This document shows, one piece after another, positions 1-4,773 of a stretch of DNA of 6,507 nucleotides. A program made the position numbers and the translations under genes. This stretch comes from an uncultured Lachnospiraceae bacterium. Its GTDB lineage: Bacteria; Bacillota; Clostridia; Lachnospirales; Anaerotignaceae. The stretch is from contig CALWSX010000163.1 in assembly GCA_944384285.1 (NCBI GenBank), positions 1 through 6,507 of the forward strand, written 5' to 3'. Position 1 is the stretch's first letter; every line of letters begins with the position of its first letter. The notes beneath the pieces were generated by a model, which had not been told where the DNA came from, did not search any database, and saw nothing but the letters and a program-made list of their open reading frames with translations.

Positions 1-1
1 T

Positions 2-1240
2 ATGAAAAGAAGAGTTGTTATAACAGGTCTTGGCGCAATAACACCTATTGGTAAAAGTATGAATGAGACTTGGGAAAATGTAAAAAAAGGTGTTTGCGGA
101 ATAGATGAAATAAAAGCGTATGATGCATCAAAACAGAAAGTAAAGCTTGCGGCAGAGGTTAAAGATTTTAATCCGGAAGATTTTATTGAAAAACGTGATG
201 TAAGAAAAATGGACAGATATACTCAGTTTGCCGTAATTGCTGCAGAAGAAGCTTTTAAAGACAGTGGACTTGTGGCAGAAGAAGAGGATATGACAAGATT
301 TGGCTGTTATTTTGCTAGCGGTATCGGCGGAATTGGTACTATTGAGTCTGCACTTAGAACAGGTATGGAAAAAGGATTTGACAGAGTGTCACCATTCTTT
401 ATTCCTATGGTAATTTCAAATATGGCATCAGGTCATATTTCAATAAGACTTGGATTAAAAGGAATCAGCTGTTGTACAGTTACAGCTTGTGCAAGCGGTA
501 CAAATGCTGTTGGTGAAGCTTTTAAATATATAAGAGATGGATATGGTGACGGATGTATCTGTGGTGGTTCTGAAGCCGGTATTACACCTCTTTGTGTAGG
601 AGGTTTTACAGCCTTAAAAGCGCTTACAGAAACAACAGATAAAAACAGAGCATCAATTCCTTTTGATAAAGAAAGAGCAGGTTTTGTTATGGGTGAGGGA
701 GCAGGTGCTCTTATGCTCGAAGAATATGAACATGCTAAAAAAAGAGGAGCAAAAATCTATGCTGAAGTTATAGGTTATGCTTCTAACTGTGATGCTTACC
801 ATATTACAGCACCAGCACCAAACGGAGCAGGTGCAGCGGACTGTATGCTTTTAGCATTAAATGATGCTGGTATCACACCTGATTTAATAGATTATGTTAA
901 CGCACATGGCACATCAACTCCAATGAATGATAAATGTGAAACAGCAGCTTGTCATACAGTTTTCAAAGATCATGCAAAAGATATTATGATAAGCTCAACT
1001 AAATCAATGACAGGTCATCTTCTCGGTGCAGTCGGAGCAGTTGAAGCTGCCTTTACAGCTCTTGCACTTAAAGAAAGTTTTGTTCCGGCAACAATTAATC
1101 ATAAAGTAGATGATGAAGAATGTGACCTTGATATTGTTGCAAATACAGGAAGAAATGTAGAAATAAAATATGCCCTTTCAAATTCTCTTGGTTTTGGAGG
1201 ACATAATGCAACTCTTGTATTTAAAAGAATGGAGGATTAA
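2..1240 (+). CDS. fabF: Beta-ketoacyl-ACP synthase II (FabF)
   Basis: This cytoplasmic condensing enzyme extends acyl-ACP by two carbons using malonyl-ACP in type II fatty-acid synthesis. The 412-residue protein has the usual family length and is complete. The N-terminus RRVVITGLGAITPIG is typical of the family. The catalytic triad is visible: nucleophile Cys163 in TACASGTNA, His302 in NAHGTSTPMND, and His339 with Lys334 in STKSMTGHLLGA. The C-terminal gating loop is present as SLGFGGHN (residues 394-401). The start lies one base inside the window, so its ribosome site and any upstream fab genes are not visible; the start rests on alignment to the usual family N-terminus. The stop is 2 bp before fabZ and the fabZ ribosome site lies inside the fabF 3' end, so the two are co-transcribed and probably translationally coupled. 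FabB is the main alternative, but the length and motifs fit FabF better. Confidence 0.96.
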   Translation: MKRRVVITGLGAITPIGKSMNETWENVKKGVCGIDEIKAYDASKQKVKLAAEVKDFNPEDFIEKRDVRKMDRYTQFAVIAAEEAFKDSGLVAEEEDMTRFGCYFASGIGGIGTIESALRTGMEKGFDRVSPFFIPMVISNMASGHISIRLGLKGISCCTVTACASGTNAVGEAFKYIRDGYGDGCICGGSEAGITPLCVGGFTALKALTETTDKNRASIPFDKERAGFVMGEGAGALMLEEYEHAKKRGAKIYAEVIGYASNCDAYHITAPAPNGAGAADCMLLALNDAGITPDLIDYVNAHGTSTPMNDKCETAACHTVFKDHAKDIMISSTKSMTGHLLGAVGAVEAAFTALALKESFVPATINHKVDDEECDLDIVANTGRNVEIKYALSNSLGFGGHNATLVFKRMED

Positions 1241-1242
1241 AA

Positions 1243-1668
1243 ATGGAACTTAATTCTAATCAAATTCAGGAAATAATTCCGCATAGATATCCGTTTTTAC
1301 TTGTAGATAAAATTACAGATTATAAACCGGGAGAATATGCAAAAGGTATAAAATGCGTAACTGCAAATGAAATGCATTTTATGGGTCATTTCCCACAGCT
1401 TCATGTTATGCCTGGTGTACTTATAATCGAGGCACTTGAACAAGTTGGGGCGGTTGCGATTTTAAGTGAAGAAGAAAGCAAAGGAAAAACAGCATTTTTT
1501 GGAGGTATAAAAAATGCAAGATTCAGACAGAAAGTTGTACCTGGAGATGTTTTAACTTTGGAATGTGAAATTATAACAAGAAAAGGTCCTCTTGGAATTG
1601 GAAAAGCTGTTGCAAAAGTGGGAGATAAAGTTGCGGCTGATGCTGAGCTTACATTTGCGATTGGTTAA
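1243..1668 (+). CDS. fabZ: 3-hydroxyacyl-ACP dehydratase (FabZ)
   Basis: FabZ dehydrates 3-hydroxyacyl-ACP to trans-2-enoyl-ACP, the third step of each fatty-acid elongation cycle, as a cytoplasmic hot-dog-fold enzyme. The 141-residue protein is of normal length. It shows the family pattern IIPHRYPFLLVD (residues 11-22), catalytic His49 in MGHFP, and Glu63 in MPGVLIIEALEQ. The later FFGGIKNARFRQKVVPGD block is also typical. Start choice is supported by GGAGG at 1231-1235, 7 bases upstream and inside the end of fabF. One oddity is Glu66 in the motif, where family members usually carry a small residue (EALAQ). Some Firmicutes carry isomerising relatives (FabN) that cannot be told apart from FabZ by eye, so a combined dehydratase/isomerase role is possible. 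It is the last gene of the visible fab operon. Confidence 0.95.
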   Translation: MELNSNQIQEIIPHRYPFLLVDKITDYKPGEYAKGIKCVTANEMHFMGHFPQLHVMPGVLIIEALEQVGAVAILSEEESKGKTAFFGGIKNARFRQKVVPGDVLTLECEIITRKGPLGIGKAVAKVGDKVAADAELTFAIG

Positions 1669-1670
1669 TT

Positions 1671-1717
1671 AATTTTATTTAAAATAAGTTATCTTATTAA
1701 ATTAAAATTTGGTTTTT
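1671..1717 (+). terminator. Possible weak AT-rich terminator after fabZ
   Basis: Just after the fabZ stop, an imperfect hairpin can form from AATTTTA (1671-1677) with TAAAATT (1703-1709) and, further in, AATAAG (1683-1688) with CTTATT (1693-1698). A run of T follows at 1713-1717. The stem is almost entirely A-T and has internal mismatches, so it would be a poor terminator. It may equally be ordinary AT-rich spacer, leaving read-through into the MarR gene. Confidence 0.3.
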
Positions 1718-1724
1718 AAAATAT

Positions 1725-1747
1725 TTTTAGTTTTTATAAGACTAAAA
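1725..1747 (+). promoter_or_regulatory. Palindrome over a candidate -10, possible MarR operator
   Basis: TTTTAGT (1725-1731) and ACTAAAA (1741-1747) form a perfect 7-bp inverted repeat with a 9-base spacer. Counting the inner positions, 9 of the 11 symmetric pairs match. Inside it lies TATAAG (1735-1740), 5 of 6 to the sigma-A -10; no convincing -35 is seen upstream. The size and symmetry suit a dimeric winged-helix repressor. The site is 35 bp upstream of the MarR gene, which suggests self-repression by blocking RNA polymerase. Whether this protein binds it is inference. Confidence 0.42.
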
Positions 1748-1781
1748 GATGTTATGTGTTATGAGCCTGGGGGATTTTTAA

Positions 1782-2228
1782 ATGCTTGAAAACCTATTTT
1801 CAGATGTTTATTCAAAATTCAAGGTTAATTTTTATACGAGAGTTTTATCAAGATTTGAAAGCAGAGAAACAAGTCTTACAACGGTAGAGGTTTTTTGCCT
1901 TGAAATAATTCATTTGCTTGGAAAACCAACAATTAATGAATTTGCATCATTTACACAAATTTCGTCACCCAATGCTGCGTATAAAATTACAAATCTTGTA
2001 AAAAAAGGGTATATCAAAAAAACTCGTTCAAAAGAAGATAAAAGAGAATATTATCTTTCTGTTACTGATAAATATTATGACTATTATAATATTGGTTCAA
2101 GTTATGTTCATACTGTTGTAGGACGGATGAAAGAACGTTTTACAAAAGAAGAACTTGATTTATTGGAAAGAATGCTTGAAGTTATTTCGAACGAGCTTAT
2201 GCCTGAAATGACAAAAGTTAGATCTTAA
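1782..2228 (+). CDS. MarR-family transcriptional regulator, FabT-like candidate
   Basis: This is a 148-residue cytoplasmic DNA-binding protein of the usual MarR length. The winged helix-turn-helix is clear: support helix around residues 50-58 (TINEFASFT), recognition helix around 60-76 (containing SSPNAAYKITNLVKKG), then a basic wing around 79-94 (KKTRSKEDKREYYLSVTD). N- and C-terminal helices would form the dimer interface. The start has GGGGG at 1769-1773, 8 bases upstream. It lies 113 bp after fabZ and ends at a strong terminator, so it is probably a single-gene unit or the tail of the fab transcript. In streptococci the MarR protein FabT represses fab genes using acyl-ACP as co-repressor; the location beside fabF-fabZ makes a similar role likely but unproven. 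The first gene of many clostridial fab operons is a MarR gene, whereas this one sits at the end. Confidence 0.85.
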   Translation: MLENLFSDVYSKFKVNFYTRVLSRFESRETSLTTVEVFCLEIIHLLGKPTINEFASFTQISSPNAAYKITNLVKKGYIKKTRSKEDKREYYLSVTDKYYDYYNIGSSYVHTVVGRMKERFTKEELDLLERMLEVISNELMPEMTKVRS

Positions 2229-2236
2229 AATTTTTT

Positions 2237-2270
2237 AAAAAACTACTGTTTAACTTGACAGTAGTTTTTT
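2237..2270 (+). terminator. Strong intrinsic terminator after the MarR gene
   Basis: Nine bases after the MarR stop, CTACTGT (2243-2249) pairs with ACAGTAG (2258-2264) around an 8-base loop. Flanking A6 (2237-2242) and T6 (2265-2270) extend the stem to 13 bp and supply the U-tract. The A-run on the other side means it could also work on the minus strand. It separates the fab/MarR region from the gerS-alr unit. Confidence 0.93.
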
Positions 2271-2298
2271 ATATGTTTAAATTTAGTACATGGCAAGT

Positions 2299-2320
2299 AA
2301 ACATAACCATTTATATGTTT
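2299..2320. repeat. Short inverted repeat upstream of gerS
   Basis: AAACATA (2299-2305) and TATGTTT (2314-2320) form a perfect 7-bp inverted repeat with an 8-base spacer. It ends 4 bases before the candidate -35 of gerS, a suitable place for a regulator to bind. The half-site ATATGTTT also occurs at 2271-2278 and across the gerS start codon, so chance in AT-rich DNA is quite possible. Confidence 0.3.
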
Positions 2321-2324
2321 GTTA

Positions 2325-2353
2325 TCATATTATAATTTTTATAAAAGTATAAT
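2325..2353 (+). promoter_or_regulatory. Candidate gerS-alr promoter (sigma-E-like or sigma-A)
   Basis: TCATATT at 2325-2331 matches the Bacillus sigma-E -35 consensus (K-M-ATATT) at every position. Fourteen bases further on, AGTATAAT (2346-2353) matches the sigma-E -10 (CATACAAT) at 5 of 8. The same stretch contains a perfect sigma-A -10, TATAAT (2348-2353), but with no good TTGACA-like -35. GerS of C. difficile is, to my knowledge, made under sigma-E in the mother cell, which favours the first reading. The AT-rich background makes such matches easy, so confidence is limited. Confidence 0.45.
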
Positions 2354-2380
2354 ATACAAAATAAATTTTATGGTGGTTAT

Positions 2381-3016
2381 ATGTTTAAAAAAGTTATATG
2401 TAGTTTAAGTATTTTATCAATTTTAGTTTTAAGTTTATGTTCATGTTCTGAGAAGTTGGGAATGTCAAAAATGGAAAAAATTCAAAATATGCTTACTGAT
2501 ATGGAGACATACGAAGCAGAAACTGAATTTTCCGTAATTTCAAACAAAGGAGAAACTATTTATAAAGCTATCCAAACAGCAGATAAAAACGGAAGATATA
2601 AAATAGATATGCTTTCGCCTGAAAATGTAAATGGAAATTATACTATTTTTGATGGACAAAGCGTATGTCAGTATAATAAAAGTCTTGACAAAAAAATTAA
2701 AGTGGATATGCCTGATTTAAAAGGAAGAAATGAAATAATTCTTTTTAATTTTGTAGAAAATTATTTAAACTCAGAGGGTGTGGCACTTGAAACCGCAAGT
2801 ATGGAAGAGTCTACATATACTGTTCTTGAAGCTGTTATTCCGGGAGGACTTGAACTTTTAGCAACAGAAAAGCTTTTTGTAAATAATGAAACTTTATTAC
2901 CAGAAAAATTAATTATTTATGACAAAAACGGTAACGAAAGGTATATAATAGTATATAAAAATTTTGAATATAACAAAGAACTTGACGAAAATATTTTTAA
3001 CATTTCAAATTATTGA
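2381..3016 (+). CDS. gerS: GerS-like germination lipoprotein
   Basis: This 211-residue protein begins with a lipoprotein signal: positive residues (KK), a hydrophobic core (residues 5-19), and lipobox LCSC with Cys22 as the probable lipidated residue. The rest looks like one LolA-like beta-rich domain, with the ending NFEYNKELDENIFNIS (residues 192-208) as seen in GerS-type and related clostridial lipoproteins. In C. difficile, GerS is needed for CwlD-dependent conversion of peptidoglycan to muramic-delta-lactam in the spore cortex, so that cortex hydrolases act at germination. The assignment leans on general protein type plus context: C. difficile gerS is also directly upstream of an alanine racemase gene (alr2). 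A GG-rich ribosome site (GGTGG, 2372-2376) is weak and lies only 4 bases from the ATG. If the GerS assignment is wrong, it is an uncharacterised exported lipoprotein of LolA-like fold. Confidence 0.72.
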   Translation: MFKKVICSLSILSILVLSLCSCSEKLGMSKMEKIQNMLTDMETYEAETEFSVISNKGETIYKAIQTADKNGRYKIDMLSPENVNGNYTIFDGQSVCQYNKSLDKKIKVDMPDLKGRNEIILFNFVENYLNSEGVALETASMEESTYTVLEAVIPGGLELLATEKLFVNNETLLPEKLIIYDKNGNERYIIVYKNFEYNKELDENIFNISNY

Positions 3017-3032
3017 CATTTAGGAGGCTTAT

Positions 3033-4166
3033 ATGGAAGTTTACAAAAGAGTAATGGCAGAGATTGACCTTGATGAACTTGATTATAATATAAAAAATAT
3101 TCAAAAAAGAATAGGAGACAGAAAAATTATAGGTGTTGTAAAAGCCGATGCTTATGGACATGGGGCTGTAAAAGTAAGTGAAGTTTTACAAAAAAACGGA
3201 GTTATGGATTTTGCTGTTTCTAATATTGATGAAGCCATAGAGCTTAGAAAAAATGGTATAAAAGGTAGTATTCTTATTTTAGGATATACTCCGAACGGAA
3301 GATATACTGATGTTTTGTTTTATAATATTACACAGGCTATTTTATCTTTTGATGAAGCAAAAGAACTTTCTGACCTTGCTATGAAGCTTGGAATAAAAGC
3401 AAAAATAGAAATAAAAATAGATACAGGTATGGGAAGAATAGGTTTTATGCCTGACGATAGTACTCTTCCTGTAATTGAAGAAATTTTGGCTTTACCAAAT
3501 TTAGAATTTTGCGGTATTTTTTCACATTTTTCGACAGCAGACGAAAAAGATAAAACTTTCAGAGATGAACAGGAAAAACGTTTTAGAGAATTTAACGAAA
3601 AACTTGTAGAGAAAGGTATTATCTCAAAATATTGCCATATAGCAAACAGCGCGGAAATAATAGATGATGACAATATATATTCTGATTATGTAAGACCAGG
3701 AATTATACTTTATGGCTTATACCCATCAAGTGAAGTTAAGTTCGAAAATCTTGATTTAAAACCTGTAATGAGTATTAAAACACATATAAGTTTTATAAAA
3801 GAAATGGAAGAAAATATGCCTATAGGATATGGGCGTACATATTATACAAAAGGAAGACAGAAAATTGCTACAGTTCCAATAGGTTATGCAGATGGTTTTT
3901 TAAGGTCAATGCAAAAAGGGGGAAGAGTTCTTGTAAATGGACAATTTGCGAATGTTGTCGGAAGAGTTTGTATGGACCAGTTTATGATTGATGTTACTCA
4001 TATTGAAGATATAAAAGTAAATGACGAAGTTGTAATTTTGGGAAAACAGGGTGATAACGAAATTACAGCAGATGAAATTGCAAAAATACAAGGTACTATA
4101 TGTTATGAGGTTGTATGTCTTATTTCAAAAAGGGTTCCAAGAGTTTATAAAACAAACATAAAATAA
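3033..4166 (+). CDS. alr: Alanine racemase (Alr)
   Basis: Alr interconverts L- and D-alanine using pyridoxal phosphate and supplies D-alanine for peptidoglycan. In spore formers, racemases also tune alanine-dependent germination. The 377-residue protein has normal length and all key features. The PLP lysine is Lys37 in VVKADAYGHGA at the start of the TIM barrel. Arg135 is in TGMGRIGF, His165 in SHFSTAD, the NS pair at 205-206 in HIANSAE, and Arg221 in VRPGIILYG. The second catalytic base is Tyr266 in GYGRTY, with VPIGYADG (281-288) and MDQFMIDVT (314-322) in the C-terminal beta domain. AGGAGG at 3022-3027, 5 bases before the ATG, is a strong ribosome site. The 16-bp gap from the upstream lipoprotein gene indicates an operon. 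It may be a housekeeping or a sporulation-stage racemase; its probable shared promoter with gerS hints at the latter. Confidence 0.97.
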   Translation: MEVYKRVMAEIDLDELDYNIKNIQKRIGDRKIIGVVKADAYGHGAVKVSEVLQKNGVMDFAVSNIDEAIELRKNGIKGSILILGYTPNGRYTDVLFYNITQAILSFDEAKELSDLAMKLGIKAKIEIKIDTGMGRIGFMPDDSTLPVIEEILALPNLEFCGIFSHFSTADEKDKTFRDEQEKRFREFNEKLVEKGIISKYCHIANSAEIIDDDNIYSDYVRPGIILYGLYPSSEVKFENLDLKPVMSIKTHISFIKEMEENMPIGYGRTYYTKGRQKIATVPIGYADGFLRSMQKGGRVLVNGQFANVVGRVCMDQFMIDVTHIEDIKVNDEVVILGKQGDNEITADEIAKIQGTICYEVVCLISKRVPRVYKTNIK

Positions 4167-4271
4167 ATCTTATTTACTATACTCACACTTAAACTGAATA
4201 TGATTTACATTTAAAGGCAAGAATAATAAAAACAGTGCTGCGTTATTACATATTTTGATAGGAAAAAAGTT

Positions 4272-4311
4272 CGTTTTTGCAGCCGTTTAACCAAGTAAAA
4301 AGTAAAAACGG
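4272..4311 (+). promoter_or_regulatory. Alternative hairpins reaching into the mazF ribosome site
   Basis: Two repeated upstream segments can each pair with the same sequence at the mazF ribosome site. CGTTTTT (4272-4278) is complementary to AAAAACG (4304-4310), and CCGTTT (4283-4288) is complementary to AAACGG (4306-4311). The pairings exclude each other, and both involve the first G or GG of the GGAG at 4310-4313. In the 157-bp alr-mazF gap (4167-4323) I see no convincing promoter or terminator and no small gene. TACAT, the RNA pentamer cut by Bacillus and C. difficile MazF, occurs at 4206-4210 and 4247-4251. A role in limiting toxin translation is inference. Confidence 0.35.
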
Positions 4312-4313
4312 AG
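4310..4313 (+). promoter_or_regulatory. Ribosome binding site that decides the mazF start
   Basis: GGAG lies 10 bases before the GTG at 4324 but only 1 base before the in-frame GTG at 4315. The first spacing is workable and the second is not, so initiation at 4324 is preferred. Confidence 0.7.
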
Positions 4314-4323
4314 TGTGAGTTTA

Positions 4324-4665
4324 GTGATTATAAAAAGAGGAGATATATTTTATGCCGATTTAAGCCCTGTTGTAGGTTCAGAGCAGGGGGGCGTAAGACC
4401 TGTTTTGATTTTACAGAATGACATAGGTAACAAATACAGCCCTACAGTAATCTGTGCGGCAATTACATCACAAATAAATAAAGCAAAGCTTCCTACCCAT
4501 ATAGAAATAGAAGCAGAAAAATATTATCTTGTAAAAGATTCTGTCGTTCTTCTTGAACAAATACGAACTATTGATAAAAAAAGATTAAGAGAAAAGGTAT
4601 GTCATCTTGATGCAAGCATAATGAAAAAGGTAGATAAAGCTCTTTTAATAAGTTTAAGCCTGTAA
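4324..4665 (+). CDS. ndoA: MazF/EndoA-type mRNA endoribonuclease toxin
   Basis: This 113-residue protein of the PemK/MazF fold is very close to Bacillus subtilis EndoA, which cuts mRNA at UACAU. Counting from the GTG at 4324, the N-terminus is MIIKRGDIFYADLSPVVGSE. Arg25 (in GGVRPVL) and Thr48 (in AAITSQ) then fall at the catalytic positions known for B. subtilis MazF. Other family blocks are KAKLPTHIEIEAEKY, DSVVLLEQIRTIDK and the final KVDKALLISLSL. The family numbering and the ribosome site spacing favour 4324; an in-frame GTG at 4315 would add three residues. The usual partner, a ribbon-helix-helix antitoxin gene immediately upstream, is missing from the 157-bp gap after alr. The gene may be read from the gerS-alr transcript or from a promoter I could not identify. 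No key residue is lost, so the enzyme should be active. Confidence 0.94.
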   Translation: MIIKRGDIFYADLSPVVGSEQGGVRPVLILQNDIGNKYSPTVICAAITSQINKAKLPTHIEIEAEKYYLVKDSVVLLEQIRTIDKKRLREKVCHLDASIMKKVDKALLISLSL

Positions 4666-4711
4666 TATTTTGTGAAACCATGTATTATTTTAAATTTAAA
4701 GATGGTCATAA

Positions 4712-4745
4712 TTTGACAAATTTTTAAGCCATAAACATTTATAAT
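4712..4745 (+). promoter_or_regulatory. spoIIE promoter: sigma-A boxes 21 bp apart with a Spo0A box
   Basis: A perfect -35, TTGACA (4713-4718), and a perfect -10, TATAAT (4740-4745), are separated by 21 bp instead of the usual 17. The reverse complement of 4712-4718 is TGTCAAA, one mismatch from the Spo0A box TGTCGAA, and it overlaps the -35. The same arrangement, a 21-bp spacer with Spo0A bound over the -35, is established for spoIIE of B. subtilis. Transcription would start near 4752, giving a leader of about 20 bases. A weaker second half-site, TGGTCATAA, lies at 4703-4711. Confidence 0.87.
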
Positions 4746-4773
4746 CTTTCTATGAAGAAGGAGGATAGAGTTT

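Noticed and set aside
1761..1781. Six-codon open frame (ATG to TAA) abutting the MarR start
   Set aside because: Its stop directly touches the MarR ATG, which would suit coupling or attenuation. However, no ribosome site precedes it and the GGGGG inside it is the MarR ribosome site, so chance is the simpler reading.
3320..3673. Minus-strand open frame of 117 codons inside alr
   Set aside because: It lies wholly opposite a well-supported alr gene. The product is Ser/Phe/Ile-rich, as expected from the complement of AT-rich coding DNA, and there is no family resemblance.
3906..4091. Minus-strand open frame of 61 codons inside alr
   Set aside because: It is antisense to the conserved C-terminal domain of alanine racemase, with low-complexity composition and no recognisable domain.
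4204..4229. Possible mazF promoter (TTTACA with AATAAT or TAATAA)
   Set aside because: The spacing is 12 to 14 bp, too short for sigma-A, and the -10 match is poor.
4315..4323. In-frame GTG at 4315 as the mazF start
   Set aside because: The ribosome site would be only 1 base away, and the extra three residues break the family numbering of Arg25 and Thr48.
4668..4679. Second Spo0A box upstream of the spoIIE promoter (TTTTGTGAAACC)
   Set aside because: TGTGAAA differs from TGTCGAA at two key positions including the central C, so it is too weak to annotate.
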